A DNA stretch of 45,847 nucleotides from Deltaproteobacteria bacterium (GCA_018266075.1 JAFEBB010000058.1:1-45847); one strand, 5' to 3'; counted from the stretch's first letter, positions 11,135-19,805 are shown. Notes: generated by a model not told the origin, from the letters alone. A program made the numbers and translations.

Positions 11135-11942
11135 GCTTCGCGCGGAGCCTGGCGAGGTTCTCGGCGCCCGTATCGGCCGTGCCCAGGTGGCGGCCCGGCG
11201 CGACGGCCTCGCCGTGGAAGTCCGAGCCGGACGTGGGCACCAGGTCCAGCTCCCGGGCGAACTTGAGGTACTTCTCGCGCACGCTGGGGTTGTGGTCGGT
11301 GTGAAGCGCTTCGATGCCGTCGAGGCCGGCCTTGGCCAGCGCGGCGAGCTCGTGGCGCTCCACCTTGTTCACGCCCGGGTGGGCGAGCGTGGCGGTGCCG
11401 TCGGCGCCGTGGATGAGCGCGATGGCCTTCTCGGCGAGCAGGGGCTCGCGCTCCACGCAGGCGGGCTTGCCCGAGCCGAGGAAGCGATCGAACGCCTCGC
11501 GGACGTCGGCGACCCAGCCGCGCTCCACCAGCGCGCGCGCGAGGTGCGGCCGGCCGAGGTTCTCGCCGCCGGAGAGCTTCTCCACCTCGGCCATGGTCAC
11601 GGGCAGGCCCATGGCGGCGAGCTTGGCGAGCATCTTCTCCATGCGGGTGCGGCGCTCGGCGCGCGCGGCCTCGGCCATGCCTGCGAGCGCGGCGTTGGCG
11701 GGGTCGATGAAGTGGCCGAGCACGTGGATCTCGCGGCCGTTGAGGTGCGCGGAGAGCTCGATGCCGGGGATGATCTCCACGCCGAGGCGCTGGGCGGCGG
11801 CCTGGGCGTCGGCGATTCCGGCGACGGTGTCGTGATCGGTCACGGCGAGCTGGCGGACGCCAGCCTGCTGGGCGAGCCGGACGAGCTCTGCGGGCGGGTG
11901 CTGGCCGTCGGAGGCGGTGGTGTGGGCGTGGAGGTCGATCAT
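11112..11942 (-). CDS. PHP-domain metal-dependent phosphoesterase (TrpH/YciV type)
   Basis: A 276-residue PHP protein. Metal-binding motifs are visible in order: DLHAHTTASDG at the N-terminus, TDHDT, the GIELSAH block, LAHPG and the final GSDFHG. This arrangement is that of the TrpH/YciV group, whose studied members hydrolyse 3',5'-nucleoside bisphosphates or degrade short RNA from the 5' end. Length fits (about 280-290). It is probably cytoplasmic and monocistronic. The gene is divergent from the Rrf2 regulator with an 81-bp spacer and its end overlaps the kinase gene by 23 bp on the other strand. The exact substrate cannot be told from sequence. Confidence 0.93.
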
Positions 11943-12023
11943 CGAGCGGGGAGCCTACCCCAGGGCCGCTCACCTTGACGGTGCGTTGGGGCCGCGGTTA
12001 CGTTGGCCAGACGGACGGCCCCC

Positions 12024-12494
12024 ATGCAGCACTCCCTGCAAATCTCCCGCAAGGTGGACTACGCGCTGCGCGCGATGATCTACCTCGCCTCGATCCCGAG
12101 CGAGCGCATCGCGCCGCTGCCGGAGATCGCCAGCCGGATGAACACGCCGGAGGACTTCCTGGCGAAGATCCTCAAGACGCTGGCGGACGAGGGGCTCGTT
12201 CGCAGCACGCGCGGGGCGCACGGCGGCTATCAGCTGTCGCGGGCGTCGCGGGAGATCTCGTTTCTCGACGTGATCGAAGCGGTGGAAGGCAAGATCACGG
12301 TGAACCTGTGCCTCGACGGCAAAGAGAGCTGCAAGCTCACGCCGAGCTGCACGATGTACGGGGTCTGGAAGCTGGGCCAGGAGCGGATGCTCGAGGTCTA
12401 CCGGGCGGCGACGCTGGACACGCTGACGATGAAGGTCAGCGAGTTGCCGCCGCGCGTCGCGCCGGGCTCGACGGCGCTCCCGGTGGTGGGCTGA
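12024..12494 (+). CDS. Rrf2-family transcriptional regulator, probable Fe-S sensor
   Basis: A 156-residue winged-helix repressor/activator of the Rrf2 family (relatives IscR, NsrR, CymR). The N-terminus QISRKVDYALRAMIYLA and the wing GLVRSTRGAHGGYQLSR are typical. Three cysteines in the pattern C-x6-C-x5-C (CLDGKESCKLTPSC) lie where IscR and NsrR bind an iron-sulfur cluster, so it may sense iron-sulfur status, oxidants or nitric oxide. The ATG at 12024 is preferred over an in-frame TTG at 12003 because the family begins close to the QISRK block. No isc or suf genes are nearby, so its targets lie elsewhere or it controls itself and the divergent PHP gene. Confidence 0.93.
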   Translation: MQHSLQISRKVDYALRAMIYLASIPSERIAPLPEIASRMNTPEDFLAKILKTLADEGLVRSTRGAHGGYQLSRASREISFLDVIEAVEGKITVNLCLDGKESCKLTPSCTMYGVWKLGQERMLEVYRAATLDTLTMKVSELPPRVAPGSTALPVVG

Positions 12495-12553
12495 GCCGCT
12501 GCGGCGGGCTTTCCCTGGAACGCTCCGAACCCAACTTGCTCGGGGAACGGTAC

Positions 12554-12610
12554 AGGTGAGCGGTTCTCGGTGATCGGCAGCCGATCACCGCACACCGATC
12601 ACCGTCACCG
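12554..12610. repeat. Heptamer repeat/hairpin between convergent genes
   Basis: A perfect 10-bp stem with a 3-nt loop (CGGTGATCGG at 12568-12577, CCGATCACCG at 12581-12590) followed by another CCGATCACCG at 12595-12604. The bases follow a 7-bp period (CCGATCA, CCGCACA, CCGATCA, CCGTCAC). It lies between the 3' ends of the Rrf2 gene and the envelope-protein gene, so it may act as a bidirectional transcription stop, though no T run follows. Confidence 0.65.
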
Positions 12611-12694
12611 TTTCCCAGGTCCGCGTGCGTCGGAGTGACGTCGGGGAACCCGAGCGTCTCCGTCGTGCGCGCGCCCGCGCACCCCGAGGAGCAC

Positions 12695-15025
12695 CTACGG
12701 GGCGCGCTTGGCATCGGCGTCGATGGCGTCGGCGATGGGGAAGGTGGGGCCGGAGCCCGCGTCCTGGCTCCCGAGCCGCGTGGCCAGCACCGCGCCGATG
12801 ACCACCACCCAGGCCAGCACCGCGATCACCGAGCCCAGCGTGGGGATGCTGGTGGCCACGGTGATGATCGCCGTGCCCGCCGCGAGCTGGCCCACCGGGC
12901 TGAGCTTGCGGTGCAGGGGCAACACCCGGCCGATGAGCACCGCCAGCGCCGAGAAGCCCAGCAGCGAGCCCAGCATCACCAGGATGGCCTCCACCGGCAG
13001 CAAGATGATGCCGATGAGGGTGACGATGAGCAGCAGCGCCAGCACCGGGATGGCCACCGAGCCCAACAGGCCCACCGCGGTGGAGCGCGCCGGCGTCGAC
13101 TGCAGCGCGTGCACCACCCGCTCGATGCCCCGCGGCCAGCCCACCAGCAGAATCAGCCCCAGCGCGAAGTAGAGCCCGAACTTGGCCACCACCCAGCCCA
13201 TGGTGAAGAGCAGCGAGCCGTGCTGCTCATGCGGCGTGGGCATGCCCGGCATCACCGGGATGGAGGGGATGTTCACGTCGGCCTTGAAGCCGTGCACCTG
13301 CGCGCCCGGGTCGATGTGCACCTTGCCGCCCACGCTGGTGGCCTCGTGGCCCACCTCGGCGCCGGGCGCCACGTGGATGTCGCCGCCGAAGGCGCGCACG
13401 TCGTGGTCCACGATGGCGCCGGGGCCGATCTCCACCGAGCCCGCCAGCGCGGTCACGTCGCGGGCGTGGGCGCCGGGCCCGAGCCGCGCGTTGCCGTGCA
13501 CCGACACCAGGTCGCGCACCCGCTCGCCCGGCCCCAGGGTCACGTCGCCGGTGGAAACGCGGTCGTTGCCGTCGGAGCCCTGGGCGTCGGCGGCCTCCTG
13601 CGCGGCCTCGCGCGCCGACTCCTGCGCTTCACGCCGCGCCTCCTCGGCCTCTTCCTGCGCCTCGCGCCGCGCGTCCTCGGCCTCCTCGCGGGCCTCTTCG
13701 GCCGCTTCCTGGGCGTCGTCGCTGTGCACCGAGGCGGTGAAGCCCGGGAACTGGAAGTTGAAGCCCAGGGTGGGGCCGTTGCGCGCCACCGTGACCACCG
13801 TGCCGCGCCGCACCGCCGAGAGCCCCGCCTCCGCGCACACCGCGCGCAGGGCGTCCTCCACGGCCGCGTCTTTGAAGTGCGCGGTGATGGGCCGATAGCT
13901 GCCCTTGGGCATCACCACCGAGAGCCCCGCGGCGTCGAGGATCTTGCGCACCGCCTGGTCGGCCGGCGTGTTCTCGAACTCGCCGGTGAAGGTCTTGCCG
14001 ATGGGCGTGTCGAAGCCCTCGAGCACCTCGCGCGGAGCCTCGGGCGCGGAGTCGCTGCTGCTCACGGTGACGATGGCCCCGTGGCGCTGCACCGAGAGCG
14101 GCGTGCCCCACACCAGCCCGGCGAAGGCCTGCTCCACCGGGATCTTCTCCATGCGCACGCGCACGGTGGCGTCGCCGGCGCGGCCGGTGTGCAACACCAC
14201 GTTCCAGCCCGCCTCTTCACCCACGTGCTGGAGGGCGTCGTCGAGCGAGGTCTGGTCGTCGTAGTCCACCCGCTTGCCCGAAGGCGGCCCGAGGTTCACC
14301 GGGTGCTCCGGGCCAGGCCGAGCGACGGTGATGAGCGAGCCCAGCCGGTGCGCGACGAAGGGACTCCCGCCGAGCACGCCGATGAGCGCTTCTTCCGCGG
14401 GGACGTCGGAGAGCGTGGCGAGCACCGGCTCGTCGCCGGCGCGGCCGGTGTTGAGCACCAGGCCCCAGTTCGCCTGCTCGGTGATCTCGGTGACGGCGTC
14501 GTCGACCGACATCTTGTCCTCGATGGACACGCGCTTGCCCGAGCGCCGGCTCGGCCACTCGCCAGAGAGCGGGCCGTGCATCACCGGCGGCGGAGGCGGC
14601 GCAGGCGAGGCGGGTGCGGCCGGAGGCGCAGGGATGGCCGCGGGCGCGGCTGGAGCCGCGGGAGCAGGGGGCGGCACCGAGAGCCCTGTCGGCGGAACGG
14701 GCGGCACCGGCGCCACCACGGGCATCACCGCGGGCGCGGCGTCGATGGTCTCGCCGCGGCTGCCGTGCCCGTCGAGCTCCAGGCGCATGGTGGTGTCTTG
14801 CCCGGCCTGGATCTTCACCGTCCGCACGACATGGATGCGGTGGGCGCTGCTGGTCAGCCGCAGCTCGTGGGTGCCGGGCGGCAGCGCGAACTGCTGCAGA
14901 GGCGTTTGACCCATGGCCTGCCCGTCGATGGCGATCTCGGTGGTCGGCTCGGTCTCCACCGTGAGGTGGCCCTGGGCCGGCGCGGCGAGCAGCAGCGCGA
15001 GCGCGAGTGTGGACGGCGTTGCCAT
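12695..15025 (-). CDS. PEGA-STN-bactofilin-like multi-domain envelope protein
   Basis: A 776-residue protein with an unusual domain order: signal peptide (1-19), PEGA-like domain (20-86), Ala/Pro-rich linker (95-150), three STN-like modules (about 164-236, 250-322, 343-415), an Ala/Glu/Arg coiled coil (436-482), a run of short beta repeats resembling bactofilin/polymer-forming proteins (490-582; LGPGAHARDV, IGPGAIVDHD, VAPGAEVGHE) and four or so membrane helices (about 605-750). STN modules normally sit in the periplasm before secretins or TonB receptors; here no such channel follows. The protein should be anchored in the inner membrane with its large N-terminal part in the periplasm. It is the last gene of an ECF sigma/anti-sigma operon, 18 bp after the anti-sigma gene, so it is probably an output of that system. 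Confidence 0.85.
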   Translation of the reverse strand: MATPSTLALALLLAAPAQGHLTVETEPTTEIAIDGQAMGQTPLQQFALPPGTHELRLTSSAHRIHVVRTVKIQAGQDTTMRLELDGHGSRGETIDAAPAVMPVVAPVPPVPPTGLSVPPPAPAAPAAPAAIPAPPAAPASPAPPPPPVMHGPLSGEWPSRRSGKRVSIEDKMSVDDAVTEITEQANWGLVLNTGRAGDEPVLATLSDVPAEEALIGVLGGSPFVAHRLGSLITVARPGPEHPVNLGPPSGKRVDYDDQTSLDDALQHVGEEAGWNVVLHTGRAGDATVRVRMEKIPVEQAFAGLVWGTPLSVQRHGAIVTVSSSDSAPEAPREVLEGFDTPIGKTFTGEFENTPADQAVRKILDAAGLSVVMPKGSYRPITAHFKDAAVEDALRAVCAEAGLSAVRRGTVVTVARNGPTLGFNFQFPGFTASVHSDDAQEAAEEAREEAEDARREAQEEAEEARREAQESAREAAQEAADAQGSDGNDRVSTGDVTLGPGERVRDLVSVHGNARLGPGAHARDVTALAGSVEIGPGAIVDHDVRAFGGDIHVAPGAEVGHEATSVGGKVHIDPGAQVHGFKADVNIPSIPVMPGMPTPHEQHGSLLFTMGWVVAKFGLYFALGLILLVGWPRGIERVVHALQSTPARSTAVGLLGSVAIPVLALLLIVTLIGIILLPVEAILVMLGSLLGFSALAVLIGRVLPLHRKLSPVGQLAAGTAIITVATSIPTLGSVIAVLAWVVVIGAVLATRLGSQDAGSGPTFPIADAIDADAKRAP

Positions 15026-15043
15026 GGGGAGCCTCGAAGACGA

Positions 15044-15550
15044 CTAGGCGAGCTGCGCCCGGGGCGCGGTGGAGCGCTGCAGCGCGATCAGCGTGGGGAT
15101 GCACACCGCCGCCGCCGCGGCCAGGAGCGGGAGCCGCCAGGCCTGGAGCACGGGGAGCACCCCGTCCCAGATGACGTGGCTGAAGCGGCCCAGCTGCAGG
15201 ACGGAGGAGAAGACCATCGTGAGCTGCCGGGCCCAGGCGCCGTTGCCAGCGAGGGCGAAGCAGAAGAAGGCGAGCGCCGCGCTGGAGGCGAGCACGGAGA
15301 TGGCCACCTTGCGCTGGCGGGCCAGGGCGGCCTCGCGGTTGGCGATCTGCCCCATCACCGCGGACGTGAAGCGCGGCGGCGGAGGAGGAACGGGCAGCGA
15401 CTCGAGCCCACCGAAGAGCTCGCAGTACTCGGCGAGCTGCGAGCGGCACGCGGGGCACTCGGCGGCATGGGCCTCGGCCTGGACCAGCGCCTCGCCCTCG
15501 ATGAGGTCTTCCGCCAGCTGCTGCAGGAGCTCGTCGGAGAGGTGGTTCAC
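15044..15550 (-). CDS. Zinc-finger anti-sigma factor
   Basis: A 168-residue membrane anti-sigma factor. The N-terminal domain has the zinc-binding HAAECPACR motif (H-x3-C-x2-C), which grips the cognate ECF sigma factor in the cytoplasm. A Pro-rich link leads to hydrophobic helices at about 84-102 and 140-158, so most of the rest lies in or near the membrane with a short outer loop. Its ATG overlaps the stop of the sigma gene by four bases, ensuring balanced synthesis. Release of sigma presumably follows an envelope signal; whether by proteolysis or conformational change cannot be seen. Confidence 0.92.
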   Translation of the reverse strand: MNHLSDELLQQLAEDLIEGEALVQAEAHAAECPACRSQLAEYCELFGGLESLPVPPPPPRFTSAVMGQIANREAALARQRKVAISVLASSAALAFFCFALAGNGAWARQLTMVFSSVLQLGRFSHVIWDGVLPVLQAWRLPLLAAAAAVCIPTLIALQRSTAPRAQLA

Positions 15551-16206
15551 GGCGCCACCTCCTCGGCGCCGGCGAGCTGCTTGCGGAGCTGGGCGCGGGC
15601 GCGGTGCAGCCAGGTCATGACGGTCCCGATGGGCACGTTCAGCACCTCGGCGATCTGCTGATAGGTGAGGTGCTGCTGATGGTACAGCGAGACGACCGTC
15701 CGGTACTTCTCGGGCAGCGCGGCCACGGCCGCATCCAGGGCCTGGGCGGTCTGGGCGCGCTCGAGCTTCTCGTCGCCGCGCTCGGCGCGCTCATCGACGA
15801 GGTCGCGGGGGCGGACGTCGTCCTCATCGCGCGGGGCGTCGAGGGCGACCACGCGGTCGGCCGGCAGCCTGCGGCGCAAGAGGTCGAGGCAGTGGTTGCG
15901 CGCGATGCGCAGCACCCAGGGCGCGAACGGCTGGGCCACGTCGAACGAGGCGATCGACGCGTAGGCGCGCACGAAGGCTTCCTGCGCGGCATCGCCGGCC
16001 TCGTCGCGCTCGCGGAGCAGGCGGTAGCAGAGGGCGAAGACGGCGCGGTGGTGCTGCTCGACCAGGCGGGCGAAGGCGTCGCGCTCGCCGCGGACGGCGG
16101 CCTTGGCGAGTTCGGCGTCGGTTGCGCGAGCCGTGTCGGCCACCCGCTCCCCCGAGGCCCAGTTGGGCCAGGCCATCCCCGATGCCATGGCGAGCGATGC
16201 GATCAT
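15547..16206 (-). CDS. ECF-family RNA polymerase sigma factor
   Basis: A 219-residue sigma-70 factor with only regions 2 and 4. Region 2 spans about residues 42-110 (DAFARLVEQHHRAVFALCYRLL and DAAQEAFVRAYASI, PWVLRIARNHCLDLLRR). Region 4 spans about 160-212 (LPEKYRTVVSLYHQQHLTYQQIAEVLNVPIGTVMTWLHRARAQLRK), including the helix-turn-helix that reads the -35 element. It is held by the anti-sigma factor encoded next. Starts at 16206, 16188 and 16176 are all possible; the first is given because a G-rich site precedes it. The operon probably autoregulates, but I could not define its promoter. Confidence 0.95.
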   Translation of the reverse strand: MIASLAMASGMAWPNWASGERVADTARATDAELAKAAVRGERDAFARLVEQHHRAVFALCYRLLRERDEAGDAAQEAFVRAYASIASFDVAQPFAPWVLRIARNHCLDLLRRRLPADRVVALDAPRDEDDVRPRDLVDERAERGDEKLERAQTAQALDAAVAALPEKYRTVVSLYHQQHLTYQQIAEVLNVPIGTVMTWLHRARAQLRKQLAGAEEVAP

Positions 16207-16263
16207 GCCCCCAACTACGGCCTCCGCGGGACCTTATTTCACGCCCTCGACGCGCTCCGGGAT

Positions 16264-16276
16264 GCCGTGAAACGGC
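16264..16276. promoter_or_regulatory. Small dyad between ECF operon and HupE-like gene
   Basis: GCCGT-GAA-ACGGC forms a 13-bp palindrome in the 81-bp divergent spacer. A related TTTCACG at about 16237 is the inverse of the CGTGAAA inside it. It could be a regulator site for either gene. Support is weak. Confidence 0.3.
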
Positions 16277-16287
16277 CCTGATCTCTG

Positions 16288-17283
16288 GTGTTTGGCGTGC
16301 CCTGGGTGTACGACACCTTCGTGCGACGCGCGCTCTGGCTCAGCATCTGGTTGCTGCCGGCTGCCGCGCAGGCGCACCCGCTGGACGTGGCCTACCTGGA
16401 AATCCAGGCCGACGGCGATGTCGTCACCGCGACGATCGACCTCGGCGTGCCGGTGGCGCTGGAGGCCTCGCGGCTCGGAGCCGATTCGGATCTGTCGCCG
16501 GCCGGGATCTCGAAGGCGGCGCCGGCGCTCTTCGCGGGCACGATCGGATCAGGCGTGCTCGAGGTGGAAGGCCAGGCGTGTCGCTGGGGCGAGCCGGTGG
16601 CCGCGATCGACGGGATCCGGATCCGGATCCGCGCGGCGGCCCGGTGCGCGGACGCGCCGGGGCGGCTGCACTACACGCTGCCCTTCGTGGAGAGCACGGC
16701 GCCCACGTTCCGGCTGCTGGGTCAGGCGCGGCTGCAAGGCCAGAAGCGCGACTTTCAGCTCGGGCCGGGGCGCGAGGTGGTGAGCCTCGACGGTCCGGCG
16801 CCGTCGACGGCGCCGCAGCTCGTGCGTGGCGCATTTCAGCTCGCGGATGGTGTGGGGCTGCTCGCGCTGCTCGGGGCGCTCGCGCTGGCCCTCGCGGGTC
16901 GAGAGCGCCTCGCCGCGGTGATGGCGTTGGCGCTGGCGGTGCTCGCGGGAAGCTTGCTGGGGCGATTCGTGCCGCTCTCGCCGCGGCCGCTGCAGTGGGC
17001 GGCGGTGCTCGGCGGCGTGGCGCTCGCGCTGGAGTCGGCGTGGATCCGCGAGCCCACGCGACGCTGGCGTTTCGCGGCGCCGATTGGGCTGGTGCTGGGC
17101 CTCGCGCTCGCGCCGTCGCTGCCGGGCATGGCTGCGCTCGGTGGGCTCGGCGTCGCGCTGCTCCTGGCGTGCGCGCTGGCGTTGGGTTTGGGGCGGCTGC
17201 TGAAGTCGGGTCGGCTCTCGCAGCTCGCGACGCTGCTCGTGCTTCTGGGAACGCTCGCCGCGAGCGTGGACGCGCTCCGCTAG
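16288..17283 (+). CDS. HupE/UreJ-like membrane protein
   Basis: A protein of up to 331 residues with a signal peptide, a periplasmic domain and six or seven membrane helices. The mature start HPLDVAYLEIQADGDVVTATIDLG resembles the outer domain of HupE/UreJ_2-type proteins, which are linked to nickel or metal uptake in some bacteria. Residues of about 185-330 form hydrophobic Leu/Ala/Gly-rich helices. Starts are uncertain: GTG 16288 gives the longest form and GTG 16321 leaves a compact signal peptide (VRRALWLSIWLLPAAAQA), which I find more natural. No metal-enzyme genes are nearby. Its stop shares the bases CTAG with the stop of the convergent HD gene. The transport role is inferred only. Confidence 0.7.
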   Translation: MFGVPWVYDTFVRRALWLSIWLLPAAAQAHPLDVAYLEIQADGDVVTATIDLGVPVALEASRLGADSDLSPAGISKAAPALFAGTIGSGVLEVEGQACRWGEPVAAIDGIRIRIRAAARCADAPGRLHYTLPFVESTAPTFRLLGQARLQGQKRDFQLGPGREVVSLDGPAPSTAPQLVRGAFQLADGVGLLALLGALALALAGRERLAAVMALALAVLAGSLLGRFVPLSPRPLQWAAVLGGVALALESAWIREPTRRWRFAAPIGLVLGLALAPSLPGMAALGGLGVALLLACALALGLGRLLKSGRLSQLATLLVLLGTLAASVDALR

Positions 17284-17834
17284 ATCACCGACTCCAGCTC
17301 GCGCAGGGTGGCCCTCACCTCGTCGACCAGCGGGTGCGACCAGCCGTCGGCGAGCGCCTCGACGAAGCGGTGAAAGCGATCCAGCTGCAGGTCGCGGCCG
17401 CGCTTCATCTGCGCGAAGGGATCGAACCCGGCGCGCTTGGCGTTGATCATGCTCTGCATGTTGTGGAGCTTGTCGGCGGCGCTGATGGCGCGCGCGTCGG
17501 GGTCGGCCACGCGCAGGTGGGCGATGTAGCGCGCCTTGCGCTCTTCCCAGGGCAGGCTCTTGTCGGGCTCGCTGCAGCTCTCGACGAGAAAGAGCACGCG
17601 CGCGCCGAACGCCTTCTCGAGCTCCTGCGCGGTGACCTCGGTGTCCTCGAGCGTGTCGTGCAGCGCGCCCGCAGCGACCACCTCGTCGGCCAGGCCGTGC
17701 CTCGCGAGCAAGAGCGCCACGCCCGCGCAGTGCGAGACGTACGGGATCTGCGCCTCGGGGCTCTTGCGGAGCTGGGTGCGGTGGGCGATCGCGGCGAAGT
17801 CCAGGGCGCGGTGGACGAGCGTGGGATAGGCCAT
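17280..17834 (-). CDS. Small HD-domain protein, RelA/SpoT hydrolase-like
   Basis: A 184-residue HD phosphohydrolase. The order of motifs matches the (p)ppGpp hydrolase domain of RelA/SpoT and small alarmone hydrolases such as MESH1: YVSHCAGVA (first His), ALHDTLEDTEV (His-Asp plus Glu-Asp) and AADKLHNMQSM (last Asp). There is no synthetase, TGS or ACT domain. It may remove the 3' diphosphate from ppGpp or act on a related nucleotide such as NADPH. It is the last gene in a run of five starting at dapB, 12 bp after the TPR lipoprotein gene. The catalytic set looks complete; the substrate is not proven. Confidence 0.87.
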   Translation of the reverse strand: MAYPTLVHRALDFAAIAHRTQLRKSPEAQIPYVSHCAGVALLLARHGLADEVVAAGALHDTLEDTEVTAQELEKAFGARVLFLVESCSEPDKSLPWEERKARYIAHLRVADPDARAISAADKLHNMQSMINAKRAGFDPFAQMKRGRDLQLDRFHRFVEALADGWSHPLVDEVRATLRELESVI

Positions 17835-17846
17835 GCGCGCTCCCGG

Positions 17847-19265
17847 CTACTTCAGCTTGTCGGCGACCTTGTTGGCGTTGAAGTACTCGGGTGCGGCGGC
17901 CTGTATCGCCGCCCAGAGCGCCTTCGCGTGGGCGGCATCGCCCTTGGCCTTGAGCGCGTCGGCGAGCGCGTCGACGGTCTTGGGATCGCCGTTGGCCGCC
18001 TGCTGCATCATCATCGGCCCCATCGGCGCGCCCTTGCCCATCATGTACAGGCCCATCAGCGCCTGCGCCTTCGCGCGCGTGGGCGCGGGGATCTTGTTGG
18101 TGCCCTTCTGCTGATCGGCCATCACGAAGGGGAACACGCGCACGATGTTGGTGCGCGCGCCGTCGATGTCGTTCTTGGCGAGCTGGCCCGTGGCCTCGTC
18201 GAGCACCTGGTTGAAGCCCTGGATCATGTCGGGCGTCACCTCGGTGTTCATGATCGCTTCCTGCGCGCCGGGATCGAGCGGGGCCGGGCGCAGCCCGCCG
18301 CCTTGTTGCATCGGCGGCGCCTGCTGCGGCTGCTCCGCTTCGGCCACCGGCTGCGCGCGCGGCAACTTCGACGCGCCGCCCAGCCGGATCGCCTCGGACA
18401 GCTTGGGCAGCATCTCCTTCACCGCGCGGGCGCGCGGCGAGCTCGGCGCGACCTGCAGGAAGCGCGTCCAGCTCGCCTGGGCCTGCTTGAGCGCCTCCAC
18501 GTCGTCGCCGCGCGAGTCGAAGAGAATCGCGCCGCGGAAGAAGAGGCTCTCGGCGTGGTCGGGCTCGATCTGCAGCGCCTTCTCGTGCTCGTGCACCGCC
18601 TCGCTGGGATTGCCGATGAGGAAGAACGCGTTGCCGCGGCGCTCGTGGGCGAGCACCACCGGGCGCACGGCTTCCGTCGCACACGCGAGCGCGTCCGCGA
18701 GCTTGCCCTGCGACTTCAGCGTGCGCGCGCGTTCCATCATCGGATCGCTGTCGTGGATGACGTTGCGATCGCAGCCGGCCGCGTTGAGCTCGCTCGGCTT
18801 CACCCCGGCCTTCTGCGCCGCGGTGGAGATGGCCTGGTAGTCGCTCGCGAGCTTGGCGCCCTGGTCGATGGCCTGCCGGTAGTAGTCGACGGCGTCCAGG
18901 TACTTGCCGTTGTCGTAGTACAGGCTGCCCAGCGCGACCGTGACCTCGATGGTCTTGGGCTTGTCCTTGAGCTGCTCCTTCATGGCCTCCACGCGCGCCA
19001 GGAGCGCCTTCGCGTCGTCATGGGGGACCTGCGCGTCATCGCCTTGCGGGGCAGCATCGGCCGCATCGTGCGTGGACGCCCCATCGCCGAGCTTGGGGTG
19101 GTTGGGCGGGAGCTGCGCGGTGTCGCCGGCGGGCGTGGGCATCGCCGGCGCGGCGGGCGCGCTGTCGTGCTGGATCGTCGTCTGACCGCCGAGGTGCTTG
19201 GGCGGCGGATCTTCACAGGCCAGGACCAGCGCCAGACCCGCGAGAATGAAGGGCAAGGACCGCAT
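17847..19265 (-). CDS. TPR-repeat lipoprotein
   Basis: A 472-residue predicted lipoprotein with lipobox LVLAC (Cys17) after a short signal sequence. Residues 20-80 are Pro/Ala/Asp-rich. TPR-like helix pairs are visible near 105-150 (LGSLYYDNGKYLDAVDYYRQAI), 190-240 (RGNAFFLIGNPSEAVHEHEKALQIEPD) and 245-280. A Gln/Pro-rich hinge follows near 300-330 and a helical C-terminal domain with a Met-rich stretch (MGKGAPMGPMMMQQ). It probably serves as a periplasmic scaffold. It starts 9 bp after folK and is followed 12 bp later by the HD gene, so it lies in the dapB run, but its link to metabolism there is unclear. Confidence 0.85.
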   Translation of the reverse strand: MRSLPFILAGLALVLACEDPPPKHLGGQTTIQHDSAPAAPAMPTPAGDTAQLPPNHPKLGDGASTHDAADAAPQGDDAQVPHDDAKALLARVEAMKEQLKDKPKTIEVTVALGSLYYDNGKYLDAVDYYRQAIDQGAKLASDYQAISTAAQKAGVKPSELNAAGCDRNVIHDSDPMMERARTLKSQGKLADALACATEAVRPVVLAHERRGNAFFLIGNPSEAVHEHEKALQIEPDHAESLFFRGAILFDSRGDDVEALKQAQASWTRFLQVAPSSPRARAVKEMLPKLSEAIRLGGASKLPRAQPVAEAEQPQQAPPMQQGGGLRPAPLDPGAQEAIMNTEVTPDMIQGFNQVLDEATGQLAKNDIDGARTNIVRVFPFVMADQQKGTNKIPAPTRAKAQALMGLYMMGKGAPMGPMMMQQAANGDPKTVDALADALKAKGDAAHAKALWAAIQAAAPEYFNANKVADKLK

Positions 19266-19274
19266 TGCGTTCTC

Positions 19275-19805
19275 CTACCAACCGCCGGGGAACGACGCCA
19301 CGCGCTGCAGATCCTGATCCGGCAGCAGCGCGAGGAGCTCCTGGATGGTCTGGTTCAACACCGGGTGGCGCGCGCTGGGCGCGAGCTCGCAGAGCGGCGC
19401 GAGCGCAAACCCGCGCTGGTGCAGCGCGAGGTGCGGCACCTGCAGCAACGGCTCGGCGACGACCGTTCCGCCCCAGAGCAAGATGTCCACGTCGATCGTG
19501 CGCGGGCTCCAACGCGGTCCGGGCTGACGACCGAGCTGCTTCTCCAGGGCCTGCAGCTTGCCGAGCAGCTTGGTGGGCGGGAGCGCGCAGCGCGCTTCGA
19601 TCACCGCGTTCAGGTAGCGCGGCTGCTCGGGGCCGATGGGCGCGGAGTCATACACGGCGCTGCAGCGCTCGAGCTCCAGGCCTTCGATCTCGGCCAGCGC
19701 GGCGGCCGTGCGCGCGAGGTTGGCCTCGCGGTCGCCGAGGTTGGTACCCAGGCCCAGGTGGATGGTCTCCGCGTCCGGTCGCGGCTCGACGGCAGGCGCG
19801 CTCAA
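19275..19805 (-). CDS. folK: 2-amino-4-hydroxy-6-hydroxymethyldihydropteridine diphosphokinase
   Basis: HPPK, the folate-pathway enzyme that transfers diphosphate from ATP to 6-hydroxymethyl-7,8-dihydropterin. Signature blocks: LGLGTNLGDREANL at the N-terminus, SAVYDSAPIGPEQPRYLNAVIE, and RWSPRTIDVDILLWGG with the catalytic Asp pair, followed by VPHLALHQRGFALAPL. The start is taken as TTG 19805, which overlaps the TGA stop of the upstream hydrolase gene (TTGA); this gives 176 residues, close to the family norm of about 160. Longer frames run into that gene and are not credible. folB and folP are not in the window. Confidence 0.95.
   Translation of the reverse strand: MSAPAVEPRPDAETIHLGLGTNLGDREANLARTAAALAEIEGLELERCSAVYDSAPIGPEQPRYLNAVIEARCALPPTKLLGKLQALEKQLGRQPGPRWSPRTIDVDILLWGGTVVAEPLLQVPHLALHQRGFALAPLCELAPSARHPVLNQTIQELLALLPDQDLQRVASFPGGW

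Noticed and set aside
12554-12610. CRISPR array
   Set aside because: Units are 7 bp without spacers; no repeat-spacer pattern or cas genes occur anywhere in the window.
12635-15661. 1008-residue plus frame opposite the envelope protein
   Set aside because: Arg/His/Gly-rich shadow; the minus frame has signal peptide, domains and operon context.
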